Shown here: in pieces, positions 41,959 through 52,400 of the stretch
Layout of the letters: each line of letters starts with the position of its first letter
Position numbering within the stretch: position 1 is the stretch's first letter
DNA from: Humibacillus xanthopallidus
GTDB lineage: Bacteria > Actinomycetota > Actinomycetes > Actinomycetales > Dermatophilaceae
Assembly (NCBI RefSeq): GCF_006717145.1
Contig: NZ_VFQF01000002.1
Coordinates: forward strand, 186,001 to 250,000
Reading direction: 5' to 3'
Length of the DNA: 64,000 nt
The notes under the pieces: generated by a model
Seen by the model: the letters and a program-made list of their open reading frames with translations, nothing else
Told to the model about the DNA's origin: nothing
The model's database searches: none
Position numbers and translations under genes: made by a program

Positions 41959-42165
41959 CAGCCCACCGCGATGAGAGTCGGCCCTCTTCGGGCGGTGGCG
42001 CACACGTCCGAGCCAGCGGCACACCGTATGCCGTGTGCTGGCGACCTCCACGTGTGAGGGCAGCCCACCGCGATGAGCGGCCTGCCCCTTCGGGTTGGCG
42101 CACACGTCCGAGCCAGCGGCACACCGTATGCCGTGTGCTGGCGACCTCCACGTGTGAGGGCAGCC
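41959..42165 (+). repeat. two ~102-bp tandem units with large hairpins
   Basis: Copies at 41959-42060 and 42061-42165 share CAGCCCACCGCGATGAG and, downstream, an almost identical ~65-base run. In each, CACACG...CGTGTG flanks an inner dyad centred on CCGTATGCC (hairpins ~42001-42057 and ~42101-42157). They occupy the divergent gap between the ligase gene and the SRPBCC-like gene, so they may affect both promoters. Confidence 0.87.
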
Positions 42166-42211
42166 TCGGGGTGTGGGTCCGGCGAGGCGTCGGTGGTGAC
42201 ACGATGGGGGC

Positions 42212-42913
42212 ATGCACGAGCAGGAGCGCGCGACGCCGGACCGCGTCCGGCAGCTGACGCGCGCCGGGCTGATCGGCGGCGCTGCCGCTGCGGCGGCGTT
42301 CGCCGGGTGGACCTTCCGGTGGACCTACCTGCACTACGGCGCCTCCGGCGGCGAGCCGGTCGAGACCCTGCCCGGCGATGACCTGCTGCCGGCGGCCGAC
42401 CTCGTCGCGACCCGCGCGGTCACCATCGGCGCCACGCCCGACCAGGTCTGGCCGTGGGTCGCCCAGCTCGGACAGGGCCGGGGCGGGTTCTACAGCTACG
42501 ACCGCCTCGAGAACCTCGCCGGCTGCGAGATCGAGAGCGCCGACCGGATCCACCCCGAGTGGCAGGACGTGCAGGTCGGAGACCCGTTCCGGCTGCACCC
42601 GAAGCTCGCGCTCGTCGTCGCCGAGTTCAACCCCGGCCACAGCCTCGTCGTCGACGGTCGGGCCCGACCGGGGGAGCCGGCTCCCCCCTACGACTTCACG
42701 TGGGCCTTCGTCGTGCGGCGCCACCCCGGACTGCGCACGCGCCTCATCGTGCGGGAGCGCTACGGCTACACGACGCCGGCGTCACGGCTCGTCGTCGAAC
42801 CGCTGGCGGCTGGAAGCGCGCTCATGACGCGCAAGATGCTGCACGGCATACGGGATCGGGTGGAGGCGGCCCGGCCGGGAGATCCCCAGCCGGGCGGGTG
42901 GGTCACCAGTTGA
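42212..42913 (+). CDS. SRPBCC-fold protein with N-terminal membrane segment
   Basis: A 233-residue protein. A short charged N-terminus leads to a hydrophobic segment (AGLIGGAAAAAAFAGWTF, ~18-35), probably a signal anchor. The SRPBCC/polyketide-cyclase-like domain starts at TRAVTIGATPDQVWPWVAQLGQGRGGFYSYDRLENLAGCEIESA, a phrase common in this family, and continues with DFTWAFVVRRHPGLRTRLIV. Probably a ligand-binding envelope protein. No ribosome site; an ACGATG-like box precedes the start. It overlaps the convergent TM2 gene by 11 bases. Confidence 0.8.
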   Translation: MHEQERATPDRVRQLTRAGLIGGAAAAAAFAGWTFRWTYLHYGASGGEPVETLPGDDLLPAADLVATRAVTIGATPDQVWPWVAQLGQGRGGFYSYDRLENLAGCEIESADRIHPEWQDVQVGDPFRLHPKLALVVAEFNPGHSLVVDGRARPGEPAPPYDFTWAFVVRRHPGLRTRLIVRERYGYTTPASRLVVEPLAAGSALMTRKMLHGIRDRVEAARPGDPQPGGWVTS

Positions 42914-43316
42914 GCAGGACGCGGTCCTGCTTGTCGCGGAAGGTGCCCACGAGGATGAGGATGAGGTCGATGAGGGCCCAGATGCCGAGGCCCCCGAAGG
43001 TGAGCAGCTGAAGCACTCCCGTGCCGACCTTGCCGACATAGAAGCGGTGAACGCCGAGCACGCCGACGAAGAAGCAGAGCAGCGCGGCCGCCAGTCGTGA
43101 CCGGTCGCTCACCGGGTTGCCGGAGGCGTCGTGGGTCACCGGGACGAAGGCGGCCGAGATGGTCGGCGCCGGGGCCTGCGCCTGCGGCAGGAGCGGACCG
43201 ACCTGCTCGGTCCAGGAGGCGCCGTCCCAGTAGCGGGACTGCGGCTTGCCCTCGGGGTCGGGATACCACCCCGCCGGGATCTCGCGCGGGGGCTGCGGGA
43301 CGGCTTGCTCGGTCAT
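42903..43316 (-). CDS. DUF2510 + TM2 domain membrane protein
   Basis: A 137-residue protein. The DUF2510 motif PAGWYPDPEGKPQSRYWDGASWTEQ (given here as start PAGWYPDP and end WDGASWTE) occupies ~13-40. A linker follows, then a TM2 domain: AALLCFFVGVLGVHRFYVG, GVLQLLTFGGLGIWALIDLI. GGAGG lies 8 bases before ATG 43316. Both domains are common in actinobacterial small membrane proteins of unknown role. It converges on the SRPBCC gene with an 11-base overlap. Confidence 0.9.
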   Translation of the reverse strand: MTEQAVPQPPREIPAGWYPDPEGKPQSRYWDGASWTEQVGPLLPQAQAPAPTISAAFVPVTHDASGNPVSDRSRLAAALLCFFVGVLGVHRFYVGKVGTGVLQLLTFGGLGIWALIDLILILVGTFRDKQDRVLLNW

Positions 43317-43500
43317 GCGGTCCTCCGGAGGTCGGTGCTGCGTGCGCCCCCAGCATGCCGCACCGAGCAGGACTCCGTGGCGCCACCTGCGCCCGACCAT
43401 GGCTCCGTCGTGGGCATCCGTGATGGGCCCGGAAACCCGTGGTCGTGGGCGCGCGGGTGCCCCTACGGTTGTCGCGAGTACTCGGATGAGGGGGATCCAC

Positions 43501-44322
43501 ATGAGCACCGACCCGATGAGACCCGTGCCCGACGACCGCATCCACGGCGACGACTACCGCCAGGCGGAGCCGGGCGACGCGGCCGGGGAGCAGGTGAACC
43601 GGGCATCGACCCGGCCCTACTGGGTCCTGGCCGGGCTCGGCGCGGCCCTCGTGGTCGGCAGCCTCGTCGGGGCCGGCGCCTGGACATCGCTGACCGGTGG
43701 CGCGTGGCACTCGGCCGACGAACGCCAGGTCTATGCGCAACCCGTGTCGGCAGTGACGATCGACGGCGGCGCCGACGACGTCGAGGTGCGCGGCGGCGGC
43801 ACGAGCGGGCGGGTCGAGGTGGTGCGCCACCTCAGCTGGGGCCAGGGCTCGTCGCGGCCCGCCGTCAGCGAGACGTGGTCGGGCCAGACCCTGCAGATCG
43901 GGTCCGCGTGCAACGGGGTGGTGGACTTCTGCTCCGTCGACTACGTCGTCATCGTTCCCGACACGACGGCGGTCGCCATCACGGGCGGCTCCGGCGACGT
44001 CGAGCTCGTCGGCGCCCTCGGCGAGGTCGACGTGAAGACGGGTTCCGGCCGGCTCGACGGGCGCGACCTCGCCAGCGCCACGCTCAAGGCGACCGCCGGC
44101 AGCGGCGACATCGACCTCTCCTTCGAGACGGCGCCGACGAGCCTCACCCTCGAGGCCGGCTCCGGCGACGTGTCGGTGCGGGTGCCTGACGACCGCGGCT
44201 ACGCCACGGCGATCACGACCGGCTCGGGCGAGGAGGACGTCTCGGCCCGCGTCGACCCCGGCAGCCAGAGCCGGCTCACCATCAGGACCGGCTCCGGGGA
44301 CGTCGAGGTCACGAGCTCCTGA
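43501..44322 (+). CDS. DUF4097-type beta-strand repeat membrane protein
   Basis: A 273-residue protein. A cytoplasmic N-terminus (~38 residues) and one transmembrane segment (YWVLAGLGAALVVGSLVGAG) lead to an extracytoplasmic beta-solenoid. Repeats of GSGDV/GSGD(I/V) type recur from ~155 to the end (GGSGDVELVG, TGSGRLDG, AGSGDIDLS, AGSGDVSVR, TGSGDVEV), as in DUF4097. AGGGGGATCC precedes the ATG. Such proteins occur in envelope-stress operons, but none is visible here. Confidence 0.87.
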   Translation: MSTDPMRPVPDDRIHGDDYRQAEPGDAAGEQVNRASTRPYWVLAGLGAALVVGSLVGAGAWTSLTGGAWHSADERQVYAQPVSAVTIDGGADDVEVRGGGTSGRVEVVRHLSWGQGSSRPAVSETWSGQTLQIGSACNGVVDFCSVDYVVIVPDTTAVAITGGSGDVELVGALGEVDVKTGSGRLDGRDLASATLKATAGSGDIDLSFETAPTSLTLEAGSGDVSVRVPDDRGYATAITTGSGEEDVSARVDPGSQSRLTIRTGSGDVEVTSS

Positions 44323-44373
44323 AAGGGGCGGCACACCTCCTGTCGGAAGTGGGCACTCGACTGGAGGGAGGGG

Positions 44374-45450
44374 TCAGCGACTCGGGAGGGCGCCGCGGAG
44401 CCAGTCGAGGACGGAGCGGTCGCGCGCCCACGCCGGGTCGCCCACCGAGGGGGCCTGCGGGTCTCCGCCCACGGCGGCGCCGTCAGGGGCGCGGTCGCTG
44501 AAGTCGGCCACCGTGTCGGCCTCAGCGTCAGAGCTCGCAGCCGACGCGCGCGGCGTCGCGAGCGACCGGCGGATCGCCTCGGCCACGGTGAGGCGGCCGC
44601 CGACCGGCTCGCCGAACACATCGGCGGCGTCGCGGTCGGCCACCATGTCGTGCCCGAGGCTGGGGATCAGCGACTCGACGACCGGCGCGGGCACGTCGAC
44701 GAGGCGACCCGCGACCCGCGCGACGACGTCGACAGGAGCCAGCCACACGGGCAGCTGCACGCGACGCAGCCGGGCTGCCCCGGCATACGTGCGCAGCAGC
44801 GCCATGTAACTGAGTCGGTCCGGCCCCACGACGTCGAGGTGCCCGGTGATCTCGGGGCGCTCGATCGCCTCGGCGAGGTAGTAGACGGCGTCGGTGACCG
44901 ACACCGGCTGGATCACCGAGCTGCCCATCCAGGCCGGAACGGTCTGCACGACACCGAGCCGCTGTGAGGTCTGCCGCATCACCTCGAAGCTCGTCGACCC
45001 GGCGCCGACCACCATCGACGCGCGCAGGGTGAGCACCGACGTGTCGGCCGTCGCGAGGATCTGCTCGACCTCGAGCCGCGAGAGCAGGTGGTCGGACAGC
45101 TCCTCGGGCGGCAGGTCGGGAACGATGCCCGAGAAGTAGACGAGACGGGTCGCGCCGACGACGCCCGCGGCATACGCGACGTTGTCGGCGGCCTGCCGGT
45201 CGAGCCGCATGAAGTCGGCGTCGTCGAGCCCGTGCACGAGGTAGGAGATCGCGTCGACCCCGCCGAGCGCCGCCACGACCGCCTCCTCGTCGTGCACGTC
45301 GACGCGCCGCCACTCGACGTCTCCCGACCAGGGGTATGCGGCGGGCGGGCTTCGATGGTGGGTGGCCACGACGTCGTGGCCGCGTCGCAACAGCTCGGGC
45401 ACGAGGCGGGAGCCGACGTAGCCGCTCGCCCCGACGACGGCGACCTTCAT
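44374..45450 (-). CDS. NAD(P)-binding epimerase/NmrA-type protein
   Basis: A 358-residue short-chain-dehydrogenase-related protein. The Rossmann start is VAVVGASGYVGSRLVPELLRRG, a YLVHGLDDADF segment follows, then LVYFSGIVPD and LRASMVVGAGSTSFEVMRQT. No complete YxxxK catalytic pair is evident, in line with the atypical SDR5/NmrA-like and NDUFA9-like groups. Residues after ~290 are an acidic, disordered-looking tail ending WLRGALPSR. It lies 7 bases after the CoxG-like gene on the same strand, so the pair forms an operon. Confidence 0.82.
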   Translation of the reverse strand: MKVAVVGASGYVGSRLVPELLRRGHDVVATHHRSPPAAYPWSGDVEWRRVDVHDEEAVVAALGGVDAISYLVHGLDDADFMRLDRQAADNVAYAAGVVGATRLVYFSGIVPDLPPEELSDHLLSRLEVEQILATADTSVLTLRASMVVGAGSTSFEVMRQTSQRLGVVQTVPAWMGSSVIQPVSVTDAVYYLAEAIERPEITGHLDVVGPDRLSYMALLRTYAGAARLRRVQLPVWLAPVDVVARVAGRLVDVPAPVVESLIPSLGHDMVADRDAADVFGEPVGGRLTVAEAIRRSLATPRASAASSDAEADTVADFSDRAPDGAAVGGDPQAPSVGDPAWARDRSVLDWLRGALPSR

Positions 45451-45457
45451 CGACGCG

Positions 45458-46015
45458 TCACGAGCGACGACGCCGACGGCCCGTGAAGGAGCCGAGCAGG
45501 TCGGTCGCCGACCTCCACAGGTCGACTGCATCGCCGTCGTCCTCACCCGGCGCGGTGGCGGCGTCAGGGCTGGCCATGCGGTGCAGGAAGCGCTCGACGA
45601 GGGGGTCGGACGCCCGCTGCACGAGGCCCTTGCCGACCTCGAGCGCCGCGCCGTAGAACTGCAGGTCCGTCGTCATGCGGGCGCGGGTGGCCGGCCGCTC
45701 CTCGGTGTGGCCCTCGGCCTGCGAGAGCACGACCGCGACGGCGATCGTTGCCTTGCCGAGCCCGTGCCGCTCCTGGCCGGTGGCCTCGATCTTCGCCCGG
45801 TGGCCGTCGGTGCGTCGCTCGGTCAGGGAGCCCTCGCCGTCGAACCAGACGGTCAGGGGGCCGAGCCTCGAGCGGATGTTGCCGACGAAGTCGTCGCCCT
45901 CGACCTCGGTGACGGTCGCCCCCGGGAAGCACCGGCCGACGACCTCGAGATCCATGAAGTTGGCCCACACGTGGTCGATGGGTGCGGCAAGCACCTGGCT
46001 GTGACTGAGCCTCAC
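45458..46015 (-). CDS. CoxG-like SRPBCC protein
   Basis: A 185-residue protein, GTG start with GGAGGTG about 6 bases upstream. The fold and phrases match the CoxG/SRPBCC group: VLAAPIDHVWANFMDLEVVGRCFPGATV, then TVWFDGEGSL and a C-terminal helix RMTTDLQFYGAALEVGKGLV. In CO-dehydrogenase operons CoxG is an accessory; no cox genes are present here, so a general lipid- or ligand-binding role is likelier. First gene of the operon with the NAD(P)-binding protein. Confidence 0.85.
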   Translation of the reverse strand: MRLSHSQVLAAPIDHVWANFMDLEVVGRCFPGATVTEVEGDDFVGNIRSRLGPLTVWFDGEGSLTERRTDGHRAKIEATGQERHGLGKATIAVAVVLSQAEGHTEERPATRARMTTDLQFYGAALEVGKGLVQRASDPLVERFLHRMASPDAATAPGEDDGDAVDLWRSATDLLGSFTGRRRRRS

Positions 46016-46494
46016 GGCGGCACCTCCTGCACGGCATACGGTCTCGGCTGTCACGGTGCCATACCCACCCCGCCCGCGCGAGGGTCGCTCGGTCGGCGGG
46101 GGCCCGTCACCCGCGATCGAGAGGGCGCTCCGACCGGGCCGACGGGGCGCCGAAGGTGACCGAGCGCTGCTTTTTCGATCTGTGCGGTAGGTGCTGTTTT
46201 GTGACAGAGCGAAGAATTTCCTTCTCAGGTTGAAGGCTGTTCCTCCCGGTGGCGGAGTTCTGAGTGCTTCACTGAATTGCGTTGCAGCACAGACTCTTTC
46301 GAGTATCACGAAAGTCGCTGAGGTCCACGTGGTGGGCGCGCTTCTCGAATGCTGAGATCGCTGTCAGGGTTGGTGTCCGGGTCGATTTCGCCGAAATCGA
46401 GACATGGGTCACACGCAGTCCTATTGTCCGAAACGGCGCGGTTTTGCCGCGCCTTCGGAACTGACACCGGCTGCGCCACTCGACGGGAAGCCTC
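46016..46494 (+). promoter_or_regulatory. long, relatively AT-rich leader of the giant adhesin gene
   Basis: No gene is evident in these 479 bases. 46112-46180 holds a degenerate inverted copy of the ATCGAAAGAGCAG repeat. From ~46180 to 46470 the DNA is clearly less G+C-rich than both flanks. Two hairpins are visible: TCGATTTC/GAAATCGA near 46382-46400 and GGCGCGG/CCGCGCC around TTTTG near 46434-46453. The giant gene's start follows 40 bases later. This looks like a structured 5' leader; I could not match it to a known riboswitch. Confidence 0.55.
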
Positions 46495-49400
46495 ATGGGC
46501 TTGATCCATCGTTTGACCGCTACGCCGAGTCCACGACTCGGCGCAGCGATGCGCCCTGTCCGGTTCGTCGCCGCAGGCACCGCTCTGGTCCTCGGGATCG
46601 CCGGTGTTCCCGCGGCCGTTGCGACCGCCTCTGCGGCCCCCGCGACCGCTGCTTCCGCCGCTGCGGCGGGCCCCGTCGCGCCGCCCCTGACCCCTGAGCA
46701 GGTACGTGCCGGGCAGATCGCGAGCCAGGTCGCCGGGGTGGCCGACTGGTTCCTCAAGATCGACGACGCAGTCGCCACCCAGAAGGCCGGGTATGCCGGC
46801 GCGAAGCTCGCGCAGTCGGGTGCGGTCGCGATGGCGAAGGTCGTCAACAAGGCCGTTGCGGCCGGCGCCGGCTCACGCACGGTGAGCGTCGGCTCGCCCT
46901 CCCGGCTCGGTGGCGCGGTGACGACGACTGGAGCCCGCACGCTCACGACGACGAGCGTCGCCGGGCAGCCGGGGACGCCCCTCACGACCGTGACGACGAC
47001 CCCCAAGCCGCCGACGTCGGGCAGCGGATCGGCCACGCCGACCCCCTCGCCGACCTCGACGGGGAGCACGGGATCGCAGATGCACTGCGTGCGGTCGGCT
47101 GACGGCAACTCGGTCACCTGCACGAGCGGAACGTCGCCCACCGGCACCCCGACCCCGACGTCCACGAGCACGGCGACACCCACTCCGGCAGCGACTGCGA
47201 CACCGTCGACGACGACGAGCTCGGCCGCCGCCACCACGGCTGCGCCGACCCCGACGACCGCGACCACGACCACGCCAGCACCGGCCCTGCTCACCGCCTC
47301 GAGCGCACCGGCGACACCGGTCGGACCCGATGCGGCCCTCACCGACGCCGACCTGAGCGCGGTCGTCGCGACCGTCAAGGCGGAGTGGCAGGACGCCTAC
47401 CCGGCTGCCGACTTCAGCGGCTTCTCCGCCCACGTCGGCGACCTGCCCGACCTTCAGCTCGGCTCGGAGGGGTCCGGCAGCGTGACGATCGACGTCGACG
47501 CCGCCGGCTGGGGCTGGGGGAGCGGCGGCATGAGCCTCAAGACCGCGGTGCGGCACGAGATGGGGCACTTCCTCGGGCTCGGCCACTCGTCCGGCCTCAT
47601 GGGCTCCACCCTGAGCCCCGGTGAGAGCTGGCCGGTCGACGCCTCCAACCTCCCGAAGCCCGACCCGGCACCGACCGCAGACCCTGCACCGGCACCGGCA
47701 CCCACGGCAGACCCGGCACCCGCCACGTCCGACTCCACCCCGAGCGGCTCAGCGAGCGGCTCAGCGAGTAGCGGAACGACGTCGACGGACACCGCCGCAG
47801 CCAAGGCGACCACGGCCGCCACCACCGACACCTCGGCGACCGCTGACCCGACCCCCACGGCCGACCCGACGGCCGGAGCGGGGGCCACCTCGGACCCCAC
47901 CTCGAACCCCAGCACGGACCCCACAGCGACGACCGACCCGACGGCGACACCCGACCCCACGACGACCTCAGGTGCGACGTCGGACCCGGCCACCGGCACA
48001 GGCCCGACCATCGACCCGCTGCCGGCGCCTGACGCGTCTGGCACCCCCCTCCCGCCGGCTCCGACGGCGGCAGACCCCACGACGTCCGGCACGACGACCG
48101 GGACGACCGGCACGACGACGACCACGACGACGACCGGGACCACGACGACCACCGCCACGGCCGGCGCGACGACCGGCACGACGACCGGGACGACCGGCAC
48201 CACCGGTACGACGACGACCACCACGACCGGCACGACCACGGCCACGCCGGCGACGGTGCTGGCCTGGAAGGTCGTCGGCGGGGTCCTCACTCTCGACGCG
48301 GGCAGCCTCCCGCTCGTCGGCACGATCACCTTCGACCGTGGCAGCAACACGGTCACCTTCTCCCCGGCCGGAGGCGGCGTCGCCGTCGTCGGTTCGACGG
48401 TCACCATCAGCCTCGTGCGCGTCGTCGGCGGTGCCGGCAACGACGACCTCACCTTCGACGTGCCGGCCACCGGGGTCTTCTTCGCCTTCGACGGCGGGGG
48501 CGGCGCCAACACCGTGCGCGGCCCTCCCCGCGACACGAGCTGGACGATCAGCGGCCCTGACGCCGGCTCCTTCGGCGTCGTCAGCTTCATCCACGTCGGG
48601 CACCTCGTCGGTGCACCCGACACCAAGGACACCTTCACCCTCGGCACCCAGGGCTCGCTCACCGCGGGCCTGGACGGCGGAGCGCGAGGCTTCGACTCCC
48701 TCGTCGTCAGCGGACGGCGCGGCGTCATCGGCACGACCGCCGTCGACCACAGCACCGGCACCCTAACCATCGACGGAACGCTCCTGCGCTACACCGGCCT
48801 GGAGCCGATCGAGATCCCGACCGGCAGCGGTGAGTTCCACGTCACCGGCACGGCGGGCAACGACACGATCCACATCTCCGTGGCGGGCACGACGCTCAGC
48901 GTCTCGAGCCCGACCATCGAGACCCTCGACCTCTCGACGGCCGGACTGCAGAAGCTCGTCATCGACGGCCTGGGCGGCATCGACAGCGTCACCTTCGACA
49001 CCGACCTCCTGATCCCCGGCATGGTCCTCGACGTCACCGCCGAGACGATCACCGTCGGCAGCGTCGTCATCAACACGACCGGCGGAGCGACGAACGGCGA
49101 GGTGCACCTGCGGGCCGTCGCCACCGACAACGGCACCGGCACCGCGGTCATCAGCGCGGCCCCGGGCGCAACGATCTCCCTGACCGGCGCGACGATCCGC
49201 TCGGGTGACATCTCGATCGACGCGAGCGCGACCTCGACCATCGCCACCACGACGACGCCGATCACCAAGGTCACAATCACTTCGAGCGCCCAGGTCACGG
49301 TCAAGGACTCGGTCCTGGCGTCCTCCGGCGACATCCACATCTCCAGCACCTCCACCGTGACCGCCAGTCTCCAGTCGGGGGCTCTCGCCTCCACCACGGA

Positions 49401-52400
49401 CCCAGCTTCCAACGCGGCGTATGCCGAGCTCAATGTCACGACCAACGCCATCACGAGCCTCACGGGCACGACCCGCTTCCGTGCCGTTGGTGACGTGACC
49501 GTCGCCTCGTCCACACCGAGCACCCTCACCGCAGCAGGCAACGCGCTGGTCGCAGGTGCCGGCGGGGGGATCGCCTTCGTGACGCTCACCGGCGGTGCCA
49601 AGGCCTTCATCGATGCCAACAGCCCGAGCAACAGCGCGGCCAACCTCTCTGTCACGGCCGACGCCGATCACACGGTGACGACGACCGGCGTCGCTAGCCA
49701 GGGCGGCGCCACGAGCAACTCCACCGGCATCGTCTACCCGACGACCCCGAGCCAGCTGCTGAGTGACATCAGCACCACGCTCAGCCCCATCGCCGTGGCC
49801 GCTGCCATCGCGATCTCTCGGATCACGACGACCTCCGAGGCCTACATCGAGCCCGCTTCCGGGACCTTCGGGGTCACGACCCCGGCCGACGGTTCAGTGA
49901 TCGTTCACGCCGCGAACTCGACTGACGCTACGACGACCGCCGACGGCAGCTCCGTCGCCAGGAGCGCCTCCGGCATCAGCACGGCAGTTGCGATTGCGAT
50001 CGCGAAGGCTATCGCGGCCTCTCACATCGGCGGGTCGACGACGCTAAAGACCGGCACCGTGACCATTGAGTCCCCTGATGGTGTGCACACCTTCGAGACG
50101 AAGGCTGCGTCCGGCATCGGTAACTCCGTGACGGCTCTGGACTCAACCGGCAAGTCCACGTTCAGCCTTCAGGGATCCGTAGCGGTCAATGTGGTGACGG
50201 TGGACAGCTCGGCAATGCTGTCACCCAACGCCACGCTCAACGCCTCCGGTGCTGACGTCACGCTGACAAGCGGGCACGCGACGACGTCCAACGCGACGGC
50301 CCGACCGATCGGCCCGTTCTTCACGCCGCAGGACAACGTCGAGAAGGACAGCAACCAGAACTACACGATCTTCGCCCTGCCGTTCATCCTCACGCACGGA
50401 AGCGGGCTGCCCGCCAAGACGCTCGAGAAGGTCGCCTACTCCAACGGCGGCGGCACGAGCATCGGCGGGCTGACGATGAACTCGCAGTACTACCTCTGGT
50501 GCCCCCACGCCGACACCCTCGGCTTCTGCATCCCCGACGCCGACGGCAAGACCCGCATCCAGCTCATCTCCGGCAGCCTGCTCATCCCGCCGCTCGACGG
50601 CTCCTTCGTCCTGACGGTCGACCCGTCGGTCGCCGAGGGCTCGGACCACTTCTTCTACCTCGTCGACAGCCCCGGCGACGCGGTCGGCATCGGCGTCGGG
50701 GTCGGCGTCAACATCGTCAACGACTCCGACTCGGCGACGATCGGCAACGGCGCGACCCTGACCGGCGCGCACGACCTCACCCTCGAGGCGACCACCGACA
50801 GCTCGATGACGACCTTCGCCAAGAGCGCGTCGGCCGGCGCCATCGCCGTCACCCCCGTCGTGGCCGTCGGCATCTCCAACGTCCTCACCCACGCGGACCT
50901 CGGCACCGGCTCGCTCCTCACCCTCACCGGCGCGTATGCCGCCACCGCCACCCAGACGGCCGGCGTGGACTCCTCGACGAGCGGCGACACGACCTCCAAC
51001 GGTGCGATCGGCGCGTCCGTCGCCATCAACACCGCCGACCACGAGGTCACCGCGCAGACCGCGCGCAGCCTCACCGCCGTCGGCTCGGCAGCCTTCACGG
51101 CGAGCGGAGCCTCGACGACGTCGAGCTACTCGTGGGCCGGCACGGCCGGTGCTCCCGACAAGGACACCTCGACGTCGGGCTCGGTCAACGGCCTCGCCGA
51201 CAGCTACCTGACGATGGGCAACAACCTCGCGGGCACGAGCGGTGCCAAGAAGGGCAAGGACAGCTCGACGCCGACCGCCGGCACCGCGGAGGACAGCGGG
51301 GCCTCGCTCAGCGTCGCCGCGGCCATCGCCTTCAACCTCGTCAAGACCGTCAGCACCGTCTCGCTCCCCGGCACCGTGACGATCACCGTCGACGGTGGAC
51401 CGCTGACCCTCTCGAGCTCGGCCAACACCGACGCCTCGGCGACCGGTGACGGAGAGACCGGCACGAACGGCGCCGTCGCGGCGATCGGTGCCGGCGTCGG
51501 CCTCAACCTGGCCACCGTCGACAACCTCGCCGACATCGGCGCCGGCGCCACCGTCCGCGCGGTCGGCGTCACCATGGGCGCGACGATGACCCCGACGGGC
51601 GACGCCTCGCCGACGTCGTGCACCGACCCCGAGGCCGACTGCACCCACACGATCGAGGCCGGAGCAGTCTCGGCCTCCTCGGGCGGCGGCAAGCTCGGCG
51701 TGGCCGGCTCCGTGGCCATCAACATCGTCACGATCACGACGAGCGCCCAGGTCAAGAGCGCCACCGGCCTGACGACCACCGTCGACGCTCGAGGCGGCGC
51801 CCTCAGCCTCGGCGCGACGTCCGGCAGCGCGGCCACGGCCAGCGCCACCCCGTACCGCGACGCGTTCGACCCGGCCGACATCCTGAGCGACTCGAACGGC
51901 AACCTGACGACGATCCGCCTCCCCTACGAGCTGGCCGACGGCAACGTCAAGACCGGCGACAAGCTCGTCTACTTCACCGGTGGCGGAGACCCGATCGGCA
52001 TCGTCCCCGGCAGCAGCCTGCTGCTGTGCCAGACCGTGACGGGCCTCAACCCCGACTGCGCCCTGAAGAACAACTACACGTACTACGCCATCGTCGACCG
52101 CCCCGGCTACATCCAGCTCGCCGACAGCTTCGCCAACGCGCTCCTCGGCAACGCACTCGAGTTCGACATCACGAAGACGACGGGCACCGCGCACTACTTC
52201 GTCGTCGTCGACTCGGGCGGCGACAACGAGCCGCCCAAGATGGGCATCGGCGCCTCCTTCGGCATGACGATCAACAACGTCACGACGACAGCGGCCGTCA
52301 TGGACAGCGTCGTGCTCACCTCCGTCGACTCGCTCGAGATCGTCGCCGAGACGGACGCCGAGACCAAGGCCGAGGCCGTCAGCGGCTCGGGCGGCGGCAT

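Noticed and set aside
45458-46015. CO dehydrogenase locus suggested by the CoxG-like gene
   Set aside because: No coxL, coxM or coxS genes are near; CoxG-like SRPBCC proteins are common outside cox operons.
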